The notes under the pieces: model-generated
Database searches by the model: none
The model's input: only the letters and a program-made list of their open reading frames with translations
Told to the model about the DNA's origin: nothing
Program-made: the position numbers and the translations under genes
Assembly (NCBI GenBank): GCA_031546985.1
Contig: JAVBJN010000095.1
Span: 1-23,720, forward strand
Length of the DNA: 23,720 nucleotides
Direction: 5' to 3'
DNA from: JAVBJN01 sp031546985
GTDB lineage: Bacteria; Bacteroidota; Bacteroidia; Chitinophagales; Chitinophagaceae
Shown here: in pieces, positions 7,274 through 14,913 of the stretch
How positions within the stretch are numbered: the stretch's first letter is position 1
Layout of the letters: the number at the start of each line of letters is the position of its first letter

Positions 7274-8110
7274 TTATATTTCACAGGGCGCTGTGGTGGT
7301 CAGCTGCTCATACATATACATTCGAAACCTCGATGGAGAATGCCCTGTTACTTTTTTAAAATGCCTGGCAAAGTCAGATTCGTTCGGAAAATTGAGCTCG
7401 TAAGCAATAGAAGAGATAGAAGCGCCATGCCTGCTGGGTTGCGACAGCATGTATACCGCTTCGGAAACAATGCGCATATCGGCTACAGCCTGCGGCGAAT
7501 GCCCCAGTATTTCTTTAAACGCCCGTTGCAGGGTTTGCTTATGCAGGTTAAGGGTTTGGCAAACTTCCGGAATGGTGTTTTTACGCAGCTCGGCTGCATG
7601 CCGGTAGCTGAGGTAAAAATTCCGGATCATTTCCATATAACCGTATTTGGGTTTAAACACCCTGCTTTGCGCTTTTTTGATAGACCGGCTTACAGGAGAA
7701 AGCAGCTCGTCTTCAAAAATATGCCGCTTGCCGGTCTTCATCCGCTCTTTGAGCAGGTTGTAATAAGGCAAAGCCTCACCAAAATCAAAACCTTTACCCT
7801 TATCATAAGCTATGCGGTACATGATCTGCCGGCATTCATCGGTTAATGAATCTTCGGGAATATCGAGGCAGATAACGTTGCCCACCGACTCTATACTTAA
7901 CCGGTAAGAATGGGTAGGCGGCACTACATACAAGTGGTGGTGATTGATCTCCTGCAGATTGTGGTCTATAAAAAATTTGCCGCCCGAACGTTCAAATATC
8001 AGCACCCTGGCAAAATCATGGCCTACCAGAGCCGATTCAATGTTCAAACTAAGCGTTAGATAGGGCACACCTGCCAGGTCGGCAGTCTTTTGTCTTTCTT
8101 CAACCAGCAT
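7274..8110 (-). CDS. AraC-family transcriptional regulator
   Basis: A 278-aa DNA-binding regulator. The C-terminal 100 or so residues carry the double helix-turn-helix of the AraC/XylS family: the first around IPEVCQTLNLHKQTLQRAFKE, the second around ISSIAYELNFPNESDFARHF followed by the signature-like KKVTGHSPSRFR. The N-terminal part (about 1-160) looks like a cupin-type sensing fold, but no ligand residues can be named. It lies on the same strand as, and upstream of, the T9SS array, with only remnants between. Control of the array or of itself is inference. Whether it activates or represses cannot be told from the sequence. Confidence 0.9.
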   Translation of the reverse strand: MLVEERQKTADLAGVPYLTLSLNIESALVGHDFARVLIFERSGGKFFIDHNLQEINHHHLYVVPPTHSYRLSIESVGNVICLDIPEDSLTDECRQIMYRIAYDKGKGFDFGEALPYYNLLKERMKTGKRHIFEDELLSPVSRSIKKAQSRVFKPKYGYMEMIRNFYLSYRHAAELRKNTIPEVCQTLNLHKQTLQRAFKEILGHSPQAVADMRIVSEAVYMLSQPSRHGASISSIAYELNFPNESDFARHFKKVTGHSPSRFRMYMYEQLTTTAPCEI

Positions 8111-8810
8111 AACTCAGTTCATTTGGTTTTCTTACTTAAATATATCGGGTACATGACCCCGGCTTAACATACAAATGTAACCCGTACAAACATGTAAAGA
8201 AGCGCTTTATTATATTTTTTTCAATCTTATACAACAAGGAAAAGCAATATACTAATCATATCATCTACCTGCAATACTACCTTTTTTGTTTAAAAAACAA
8301 CTTTGGCAAAAACATCAAAAAGCATGCATAATCAGTCGTTTACATGCTGCTGCAACTACCCTATGCTCCGTTCTGGCTATGAATACCAGCCAGCAGTTTC
8401 ACAATCGATTAAGTTAAAATAAACCATTATGCGACCTTAAAATCTGCAATAAGATGAGGTGAGGGGTCAATCGTGAATGGTGAATCGTAAGAAATGGAAT
8501 GCAGCATTTTCCGCCGCGTCTCTGTATCTAACGGGACAGGCTGTTGTGAGGGATAATCATACCATAAGATCCTGCTTCAGCCTCCTTCGTCGTCTGTGCA
8601 GGATGACAGGTGTTTTTCTCTGCGTTCTCTGTTTCCTTGCGTCTCTGCGAAAGACTTATTCCTATTCGCTGTACAGTTGCGCCGCTACAGGAAAAGAATT
8701 TTGTATTCATACATGCTCACCCTTATTTTTCCCGTTTATGCAAATCTTTCCTGATTGCGACGCTTATTTTTGCCGCTTGTCTTATATCCAATACTGTAAT
8801 TTTATATTTT
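8111..8810. other. 700-bp gene-free region with repeat fragments
   Basis: No convincing protein gene. Bases 8467-8489 hold the short direct repeat TCGTGAATGGTGAATCGT. Bases 8617-8653 hold TCTGCG-TTCTCTG-TTCCTTGCG-TCTCTGCG, a pattern I recall as a common dispersed intergenic repeat that creates spurious ORFs. The right end (8765-8772) holds TATTTTTG, a plausible -7 box for the ChaN-like gene. Confidence 0.45.
8170..8197 (-). promoter_or_regulatory. Candidate promoter and direct repeats upstream of araC-type gene
   Basis: On the minus strand TACATTTG (8179-8172) matches the TAnnTTTG -7 box, about 60 nt before the start codon. TACAAATGTAA (8170-8180) and TACAAACATGTAA (8185-8197) form an imperfect direct repeat overlapping it, a possible autoregulatory site. 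No clear -33 element is seen. Confidence 0.35.
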
Positions 8811-9665
8811 ATGAAGATCCGCCTCCTTTCCATATTGTGCCTTTTTATAACCGTTAGTGCTGTAGCACAGCAAAAACCGGCCTATGTGCTTTACGATGCC
8901 AAAGGCAAAAAAACGAGCTATAAAAAGATGGTGCAAACCGCGCTGAAGCAACAATTGGTGCTGTTTGGCGAGTTTCACAACAATCCTATATCGCACTGGC
9001 TGCAACTGGAGCTCACCACCGATCTGCAACAGCAGAAAAAACTGGTGCTGGGGGCAGAAATGTTTGAGCAGGACAACCAGGAGCAGCTGAACCAATACCT
9101 TAGCGGCAGTTTAAGTGCAAAAGGCCTGGACTCCAACGCGCGGCTCTGGAAAAACTTTACCACCGATTATAAACCACTGGTAGATGTGGCCAAAGAAAAC
9201 CACCTGCCCTTTGTGGCATCCAATATTCCACGCCGGTATGCCAGCCTGGTGGCCCGTGGCGGGTTTGAAGCGCTCGATACGCTTTCTGCTAAAGAAAAAG
9301 CATGGATTGCGCCATTGCCCGTGCCCTACAATGCGGAGTTACCGGGGTATAAAAAAATGATGGAGATGATGAAAGACCACGGCGGAGCCAATATGCCCAA
9401 GGCACAGGCTATAAAAGACGCTACAATGGCTTATTTTATCTTACAATCTATCGGCAAGGGCGAGTTGTTTATCCATTACAACGGTGCTTACCACTCCGAT
9501 TTTCATGAGGGCATTAACTGGTACATCCGCCAGTCGAAACCCGATATGAAGATTATGACCATCAGCACAGTTTCTCAAAAAGACATCAACCAGCTGGAAG
9601 CAGAAAATAAAGGCCGCGCAGATTTTATCATTTGTGTAGATGAAGACATGACCACTACCTATTAA
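8811..9665 (+). CDS. ChaN-like secreted protein
   Basis: A 284-aa protein. The frame extends further upstream, but the ATG at 8811 is chosen because it gives a clean signal peptide, MKIRLLSILCLFITVSAVAQ, and follows a -7-like box by about 40 nt. After cleavage the protein begins with QKPAYVLYD. The ChaN domain (haem-binding uptake family) shows the N-terminal motif GEFHNN (residues 53-58), the block LGAEMFEQDNQ and a C-terminal HYNGAYHSDFHEGI. The known ChaN family member is an iron-regulated lipoprotein that binds haem. Here no lipobox cysteine is present, so a soluble periplasmic form is likely. No haem-transport genes are adjacent, and the haem role is by family only. Confidence 0.85.
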   Translation: MKIRLLSILCLFITVSAVAQQKPAYVLYDAKGKKTSYKKMVQTALKQQLVLFGEFHNNPISHWLQLELTTDLQQQKKLVLGAEMFEQDNQEQLNQYLSGSLSAKGLDSNARLWKNFTTDYKPLVDVAKENHLPFVASNIPRRYASLVARGGFEALDTLSAKEKAWIAPLPVPYNAELPGYKKMMEMMKDHGGANMPKAQAIKDATMAYFILQSIGKGELFIHYNGAYHSDFHEGINWYIRQSKPDMKIMTISTVSQKDINQLEAENKGRADFIICVDEDMTTTY

Positions 9666-9741
9666 TGGATCTGAACGCTGCCCGTTCGCCGCAGAGCACA
9701 ATGGGCTTATTTTTATCGATCCACTTTATACCTTAAACGAC

Positions 9742-9774
9742 AACCCCTCACAGCTCAGTAAGCAGTGAGGGGTT
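9742..9774. terminator. Shared terminator between convergent genes
   Basis: AACCCCTCAC (9742-9751) and GTGAGGGGTT (9765-9774) form a perfect 10-bp stem with a 13-nt loop between two convergent stops (9665 and 9795). T-tracts on both sides are weak but present, so it probably serves both directions. Confidence 0.65.
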
Positions 9775-9794
9775 TATCAAAATATATAACACCG

Positions 9795-10571
9795 CTACAA
9801 GGTATAGCGCAAGCCGAGTGTGAGGTAAATATTGTAGAGTTTAAAATCCATGCCTTCAAAAGAAGTTGGAAACAGTGGCCGCAATCCCCAGCTCAGGTTG
9901 CCCATCACTGCAATATGCTTGCCCACCATTCTTTCGCCACCGGCCTGAAGCCCCCAGTCAAATTCGTTCATCTGGTGGCCAAAATCGAAAGTGGCCGTGG
10001 CAATGTCTACCTTCTCGCCCAACGACCCGCCATTGCGGATATAGCCATTCGATACCGTGCCCTTAAAATTGGAGCTAAACAACCAGGCGCCGTAAATGCC
10101 CAGTTTTACTTTCCAGTTCTTATCGGGGCTGAATACCGCAGATATGGGCACGCTCACATAAGCATTGCGCACCCGCGTTTCGTTCGTACCCGAAAAAGCG
10201 CCTTCAAATTTACCGCCGCCATCGGTTGTAATAATGGTATGCAGGTACAGCACTTCGTCTTTTACATACATGCCCTTCATATCCATTTTAATCGCAGCGG
10301 CTACGCCCCATTTGCGATCTATATTGTAAAGCAGCTCATACCCCAGCGAGGGTGCAAAAGCGGGCCACCAGGCATCAATTTTACGAATATTGTCGGGGAA
10401 GGACAAGGGCGCGCTGGCACCAAAATTTAATCCCGCCTGAATGCTGTGCTGCCATTTCAATTCCGGGGCAGCAGGTATGGGCAGCCTTTCGGGTGTCATT
10501 ACATCCTGGGCTTGTACACCACCAGAAATAAAGGCCAGCAATGCAGCTATCGTTATAAAGTTTTTACGCAT
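9795..10571 (-). CDS. Outer-membrane beta-barrel protein (PorT-like fold)
   Basis: A 258-aa protein with a signal peptide (MRKNFITIAALLAFISGGVQAQ). The mature part shows alternating hydrophobic/polar strands typical of a small outer-membrane barrel: HSIQAGLNFGAS, PAFAPSLGYELLY, WGVAAAIKMDMKGMYV, VSVPISAVFS, VKLGIYGAWLFSSN, FDWGLQAGGERMV, and the ending LYNIYLTLGLRYTL with the usual C-terminal aromatic pattern. It starts 11 nt after the PCMD lipoprotein stop, so the two are surely co-transcribed. In Bacteroidota such barrel/PCMD pairs are recurrent; a joint role at the cell surface is plausible but unproven. Confidence 0.82.
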   Translation of the reverse strand: MRKNFITIAALLAFISGGVQAQDVMTPERLPIPAAPELKWQHSIQAGLNFGASAPLSFPDNIRKIDAWWPAFAPSLGYELLYNIDRKWGVAAAIKMDMKGMYVKDEVLYLHTIITTDGGGKFEGAFSGTNETRVRNAYVSVPISAVFSPDKNWKVKLGIYGAWLFSSNFKGTVSNGYIRNGGSLGEKVDIATATFDFGHQMNEFDWGLQAGGERMVGKHIAVMGNLSWGLRPLFPTSFEGMDFKLYNIYLTLGLRYTL

Positions 10572-10582
10572 AGGAGGTATGA

Positions 10583-11641
10583 TTACTCGTGAATAACATT
10601 TAGACTATCAATCACCAACCGGCTGCCAATGGCGCCTTTGTACAAGTCGCCGTCTTTGCTCGAAGAAGCCACAATGGCCAGCATCATTTCGCCGGAGAGA
10701 TCTGCGCCCGGCACCACCTCAAACGGAATATCGAAACGGGTAAAACTGCTGCGGGCAGAGCCGTCTTTGAGTATCGCTGTAGCCACAATGCGGTTAGAGG
10801 TAAGCACATTGGTGCCATTCAGGCGTGTGTTGCCTTTAAACAATACCGCGTAAATGGAGCAGGAATCCTGCACACCACTGATAATGGTACCGCTCTTATC
10901 CTGGTAATCGGGGCCTGGCGTGTATTTGTAGTAACCGGTAAACCGTTTGGGCTTGCCAGAGAAGGGCTGCCCGAATTCGGTAGCTTCCAGCGGCTTGGTC
11001 AATGCGCTCTGCGAATTGAAAGTACCCAGGAAGATAGAGCCTGCAAACAGTTTAATACCCACCAGGTTAGACAGTGGCGTACCTGTTCTCGTCACCATTT
11101 CTGCCGCATACGGACCGGCATAACTATCGGTAGTAGACCGTGTGGGATATTCCTTAGGATCTTTGGGTACGCCAGACAATGCCACACCGGGGTTACCCGA
11201 AGACCACAGCAGCACCCCATCGGGCTCTACCGGGTATTCGTACTTATCGGTGCTGTGCTGGTCCCATTTATCAAAGTTGAAAAAACGGCTGCTTTGCGAT
11301 ACCACCACAATATCATAGGTCTTGCTGTTTACACCCGATTGCGAGGTAATGGTGTAGCGCACCTGTTGGTTAAAGTGGATAGAATCGCCCGAGCCCGGTA
11401 CCGAGGTTGCTCCCGGCGAGAGTTGCAGCACCGGCGCTATACCTTTCTGGTAGGCTTCGGGGGTAAGAAAAAGTTGTATTCTGCGGTTGGCCTGGTCTAT
11501 GGTTACATTTCCGGCCAGCGCACCGGCATCTACCACAAATGCCTCTATATCGGCTTCGGGGTTAAGGGGCGCATCTTTTATACAAGACTGCAAGGTGGTT
11601 GCACCCAGCAGCAAAACAGCAGCAGTATAGCGTTTCATCAT
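10583..11641 (-). CDS. PCMD-domain surface lipoprotein
   Basis: A 352-aa lipoprotein: lipobox LQSC with the modified cysteine at residue 20. Residues about 27-115 look like a bacterial Ig-like module (EADIEAFVVD ... KTYDIVVVSQ). From about 118 to the end lies a PCMD domain (putative carbohydrate metabolism domain), recognisable from FFNFDKWDQ, KLFAGSIFLGTF, KRFTGYYKYTPG and the C-terminal VIDSLNV. In Bacteroidota these proteins are secreted and thought to bind or process glycans; no catalytic residues can be named. It leads the two-gene unit with the beta-barrel protein and is divergent from rhlE. The 234-nt shared upstream region shows no clear minus-strand promoter. Confidence 0.85.
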   Translation of the reverse strand: MMKRYTAAVLLLGATTLQSCIKDAPLNPEADIEAFVVDAGALAGNVTIDQANRRIQLFLTPEAYQKGIAPVLQLSPGATSVPGSGDSIHFNQQVRYTITSQSGVNSKTYDIVVVSQSSRFFNFDKWDQHSTDKYEYPVEPDGVLLWSSGNPGVALSGVPKDPKEYPTRSTTDSYAGPYAAEMVTRTGTPLSNLVGIKLFAGSIFLGTFNSQSALTKPLEATEFGQPFSGKPKRFTGYYKYTPGPDYQDKSGTIISGVQDSCSIYAVLFKGNTRLNGTNVLTSNRIVATAILKDGSARSSFTRFDIPFEVVPGADLSGEMMLAIVASSSKDGDLYKGAIGSRLVIDSLNVIHE

Positions 11642-11760
11642 AGTGTAACAGTTAGGTCATTGCGGTTGATAATGAGCAGTATGCCATCATAAAAGTAAGT
11701 AAATAACCTACTGAACCCTACCCGTAAAGGATTGTTTTTTCCGCTCTCCGATCTTAAAAC

Positions 11761-11768
11761 TACCTTTG
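11761..11768 (+). promoter_or_regulatory. -7 box of rhlE
   Basis: TACCTTTG followed by CA fits the Bacteroidota -7 consensus very well. The -33 region is T-rich (11732-11740). The predicted start near 11775 gives a leader of about 100 nt. Confidence 0.5.
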
Positions 11769-11875
11769 CACTTAAGTTAGTCCGGCTTTAGACCGGTTTT
11801 ATACATATACAGATGCCTGAGCCAATGATCCAAAGCGGACAACAGACCAGCATCCGTTTTTAAATACATTATATA

Positions 11876-13147
11876 TTGTCTTTCGAAAAACTGAACCTCA
11901 TTACACCCATTCTGCATGCCTTGCAGACTGAAGGATATACCCAGCCCACGCCCATCCAGGAACAGGCCATTCCTGTTATCCTAAAACGCCGCGACCTGTT
12001 GGGTTGCGCGCAAACCGGCACCGGAAAAACGGCGGCATTTGCCATTCCGATGCTTCAGATGCTGTACAAAGACCGCGAACACGCACCCGAAAAAGGACAG
12101 CGTGCTATCAAAGCCCTTATCCTTACCCCTACCCGCGAGCTGGCCATCCAGATTGGCGAGAGCTTTGCTGCCTATGGCAAACATACCGCTATGAAACACC
12201 TGGTGATCTTTGGCGGTGTTTCGCAACTGGCGCAAACACAGGCGCTGAAAAGCGGTGTAGATATATTGATAGCCACACCCGGCCGCCTGCTCGATCTCAT
12301 CAGCCAGCGTTTTGTGCACCTTAACCAGCTTAAATACTTTGTGCTCGATGAGGCAGACCGTATGTTGGACATTGGTTTCATCAACGATGTTAAAAAGATC
12401 ATTACCCGTATACCGGCACAGCGCCAGACCTTGTTTTTCTCGGCTACCATGCCGCCCGATATTGCCAAACTGGCCGATGCCATCCTTACCGATCCGGTTA
12501 AAGTAGAGGTAACCCCGGTTTCTTCTACCGCCGAAAAAGTAAAACAAGCCGTGTATTTTGTAGAAAAAGGCGACAAACGCTCCTTGCTGCTGCACGTGCT
12601 TAAAGATAAAGCCATTACCAGTGCGCTGGTCTTTACCCGCACCAAGCACGGCGCCGATAAAGTAGCCAAAGCCCTGAACAAAGAAGGCGTATCTGCCGAT
12701 GCCATTCATGGCGAAAAATCGCAGAATGCCCGTCAGCGTGCACTCTCTAATTTCAAGAATGGCACCATCCGGGTGCTGGTAGCTACCGATATTGCCGCCC
12801 GCGGTATTGATGTAGAAGAACTGTCGCACGTGATCAACTTTGAGTTGCCCAATGTGCCGGAGACCTATGTGCACCGTATTGGCCGTACCGGCCGCGCTGG
12901 CGCCAGTGGTATTGCACTCTCTTTTGTAGACGATGAAGAAAAAGCATACCTCAAAGACATTCATAAGGTAACGGCGCAGACCATTCCGGTTATTGCCGAT
13001 CACCCTTACCCAATGTCTGTTTCCAGGAGCGCTATGCCCACTACCCCGCCGCCACCTTCGTTTAAACCCAAGCCCGCATCTTCGGAGCAGAATAAGCAAC
13101 GCAAGAACCGCAAATGGGATCAAAACAAAGGCAAAAGGCATTCTTAA
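11876..13147 (+). CDS. rhlE: DEAD-box ATP-dependent RNA helicase RhlE
   Basis: A 423-aa helicase. The start is TTG at 11876: an in-frame stop lies at 11861 and no ATG lies between, while TTG gives the family-typical MSFEKLNL. Motifs in order: Q motif around TPIQEQAIP (25-33), Walker A AQTGTGKT (45-52), PTRELA (85-90), TPGR (134-137), DEAD (158-161), SAT (189-191), then in the second RecA lobe VFTRTK, VATDIAARGID (302-312) and HRIGRTGR (333-340). The tail from about 385 is basic and low-complexity, fitting RNA binding. It unwinds short RNA duplexes in ribosome assembly or mRNA turnover. An RRM RNA-binding protein follows but has its own promoter. Confidence 0.95.
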   Translation: MSFEKLNLITPILHALQTEGYTQPTPIQEQAIPVILKRRDLLGCAQTGTGKTAAFAIPMLQMLYKDREHAPEKGQRAIKALILTPTRELAIQIGESFAAYGKHTAMKHLVIFGGVSQLAQTQALKSGVDILIATPGRLLDLISQRFVHLNQLKYFVLDEADRMLDIGFINDVKKIITRIPAQRQTLFFSATMPPDIAKLADAILTDPVKVEVTPVSSTAEKVKQAVYFVEKGDKRSLLLHVLKDKAITSALVFTRTKHGADKVAKALNKEGVSADAIHGEKSQNARQRALSNFKNGTIRVLVATDIAARGIDVEELSHVINFELPNVPETYVHRIGRTGRAGASGIALSFVDDEEKAYLKDIHKVTAQTIPVIADHPYPMSVSRSAMPTTPPPPSFKPKPASSEQNKQRKNRKWDQNKGKRHS

Positions 13148-13174
13148 GCATTATAGCTCAGTCTCATTTCATAC

Positions 13175-13215
13175 ACAGGGCATGGCATCTTTAAGGTGCC
13201 ATGCCCTGTTCTTTT
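13175..13215 (+). terminator. Rho-independent terminator of rhlE
   Basis: ACAGGGCATGGCA (13175-13187) and TGCCATGCCCTGT (13197-13209) form a perfect 13-bp stem with a 9-nt loop, followed by TCTTTT. It lies 28 nt past the rhlE stop. Confidence 0.85.
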
Positions 13216-13372
13216 AAGGCGCAAAATACACTTGACGCCAAAACCATAAACAAACACTTAACCTATTATCCAGATAAAAAGAATGAATATATATAATTGT
13301 GGTAGAGCGGAGCTTACATTACGAAGCATAACTTACAGATAATCAACAAGTAAAACACAAGCAAAAAAAAAT

Positions 13373-13403
13373 TTGCTTTTTTATCTTTAAATATACATCT
13401 TTG
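13373..13403 (+). promoter_or_regulatory. Promoter of the RRM-protein gene
   Basis: TTG (13373-13375), a 20-nt spacer, then CATCTTTG (13396-13403), one base off TAnnTTTG. The predicted start near 13410 leaves a leader of about 125 nt before the ATG, long for a 113-aa protein. The region between the rhlE terminator and this promoter (13216-13372) is A/T-rich and otherwise empty. Confidence 0.45.
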
Positions 13404-13534
13404 TCTAACGCTTTTTGAAATGCAGTTTTAGCCAAATGAATCAACCGCCCTGTATCAGCCCTGATCAGTAAGTATTCTGCGCTCTTCTGCTATTCCAGTT
13501 GCGATTTTAATCATTGTTTTTTCAATCAGTTAGT

Positions 13535-13876
13535 ATGAATATTTACATTTCAAATCTGGGATACCAGACCACCGACCAGGAATTAAAGGAATTGTTCAGC
13601 CAATATGGTGAAGTAGTTTCTGCTAAAATCATCACTGACAAATTCACCGGTAAATCCCGTGGGTTTGGCTTCGTGGAAATGCCTGTTGACAGCGATGGCA
13701 ACAAAGCAATGAGCGAACTGCACCAGGCTGAAATCGGCGGCAGAACTATCTCTGTAACCGAAGCAAGACCTAGAGAAGAGCGTCCTCGTTCTAATAATTT
13801 CGGTGGTGGCGGCGGTAACTACGGTGGTGGAAACAACCGTGGTGGAAACGGCGGCGGCTACAACAAAAGATACTAG
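13535..13876 (+). CDS. Small RRM RNA-binding protein with glycine-rich tail
   Basis: A 113-aa protein. The ATG at 13535 is chosen over an upstream in-frame TTG because it starts the RRM directly. The single RRM has RNP2 IYISNL (residues 3-8) and RNP1 KSRGFGFV (40-47), with the aromatic residues that stack on RNA. The tail from about 86 is Gly/Asn/Arg-rich (GGGGNYGGGNNRGG) and flexible, like those of cyanobacterial and Bacteroidota Rbp proteins. It probably binds single-stranded RNA and may be abundant or stress-induced; the long leader hints at post-transcriptional control. Its place after rhlE suggests related roles in RNA handling, but a terminator separates them. Confidence 0.93.
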   Translation: MNIYISNLGYQTTDQELKELFSQYGEVVSAKIITDKFTGKSRGFGFVEMPVDSDGNKAMSELHQAEIGGRTISVTEARPREERPRSNNFGGGGGNYGGGNNRGGNGGGYNKRY

Positions 13877-13900
13877 TCGTTAAGTTTATCCAAAACTTGT

Positions 13901-13930
13901 AAAAGGCTCTTTACTGAGCCTTTTTTTTTG
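13901..13930 (+). terminator. Rho-independent terminator of the RRM-protein gene
   Basis: AAAAGGCTC and GAGCCTTTT form a stem with a 6-nt loop, followed by an unbroken T run (to 13929), 24 nt past the stop codon. Confidence 0.88.
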
Positions 13931-14010
13931 CATACAACACCTTTTTGTAAAAAACACCGGCTATGGCATCGCTACGCCTGCAGCCGGAACCTCAGAAACA
14001 TAAGCGAAAA

Positions 14011-14889
14011 ATGTCCGCAGTTGCCTATTATATTGCTCTTCCGTTTATTTACCTGCTGTCTCTGTTGCCCTTCAGATTGCTGTATCTTTTCTCCGATCTC
14101 GTATATTTTTTACTATATTGCATAGCTGGCTACCGCAAAAAGGTAGTGCAGACCAATCTCCGCAATGCATTCCCTGAAAAAAGCGATGCGGAAATTAACC
14201 AGATTTCCAGGAAATATTACCGCTACCTCTGCGATCTTTTCCTGGAAACCTTTAAGACATTAACCATCAGCCCGTCGGCCATGCTTAAGCATTGTAAATT
14301 CAACGCCGAAGCAGCAGCCATCTTTGCACAACTTGAAAAGGAAAACAAAAGCGCCATCCTGGTAATGGGGCACCTGGGCAACTGGGAGTGGGCGGGCAAC
14401 ACCTTCAGTCTGGTTTGTAAGCAACAACTGTATGTGATTTACCACCCCCTTACCAACAAGCAGTTTGATGGTTTAATGTACCGCATGCGCTCACGGTTTG
14501 GCACCAAACTCATTGCCATGAAGGAGACCTTCAAGGAAATGGCAAGGCACCGTAAAGAAGTGAACGTAACGGCCTTCATTGCCGATCAAACGCCACAGCC
14601 CCACCACGCCTACTGGACCCGCTTCCTGAACCAGGATACCCCTGTGTTTTGGGGCACCGAAAAAATAGCCCAGAAACTGGATTACCCGATCGTTTACGCC
14701 CAGGTGAAAAGGTTAAAAAGAGGCTACTATGAAATATTTGCCGAGCAACTCACGTTATCTTCCGCAGGCACTGCCGAAGGCGAGATATCGGAACTGCATA
14801 CCAGGAGACTGGAACAAGACATTATAGACCAACCGGAAACCTGGTTATGGAGTCACCGCAGGTGGAAACATAAAAGACCGGCCCTTTAA
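14011..14889 (+). CDS. LpxL-type lysophospholipid / lipid A acyltransferase
   Basis: A 292-aa inner-membrane-associated acyltransferase of the LpxL/HtrB family. The frame opens at 13963, but ATG 14011 gives the family-typical hydrophobic N-terminus MSAVAYYIALPFIYLLSLLPF. Catalytic motif HLGNWE (the HX4D/E type), then ADQTP and the block containing FWGTEKIAQKLDYP, are all visible; the C-terminus WLWSHRRWKHK is also typical. These enzymes add a secondary acyl chain to lipid A or to related amino- or lysolipids. In this phylum the exact acceptor is uncertain. A fatty-acid desaturase follows after 24 nt, so the two are probably co-transcribed and both act on membrane lipids. Confidence 0.9.
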   Translation: MSAVAYYIALPFIYLLSLLPFRLLYLFSDLVYFLLYCIAGYRKKVVQTNLRNAFPEKSDAEINQISRKYYRYLCDLFLETFKTLTISPSAMLKHCKFNAEAAAIFAQLEKENKSAILVMGHLGNWEWAGNTFSLVCKQQLYVIYHPLTNKQFDGLMYRMRSRFGTKLIAMKETFKEMARHRKEVNVTAFIADQTPQPHHAYWTRFLNQDTPVFWGTEKIAQKLDYPIVYAQVKRLKRGYYEIFAEQLTLSSAGTAEGEISELHTRRLEQDIIDQPETWLWSHRRWKHKRPAL

Positions 14890-14913
14890 AAATTTAAATG
14901 CGGGATTACGAAT

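Noticed and set aside
8477..8857. 126-aa plus-strand open frame in the gene-free stretch
   Set aside because: It runs through repeat-like sequence (the SLRLC-type pattern), overlaps the real start of the ChaN-like gene in another frame, and has no recognisable domain.
11981..13141. 386-aa open frame antisense to rhlE
   Set aside because: It lies wholly opposite the strongly conserved helicase gene, its translation is Gly/Arg/Phe/His-rich without domains, and it is explained by the codon bias of the plus-strand gene.
13963..14010. Earlier start for the acyltransferase
   Set aside because: The extra 16 residues are polar and follow closely on the preceding terminator; the ATG at 14011 gives the family-typical hydrophobic N-terminus.
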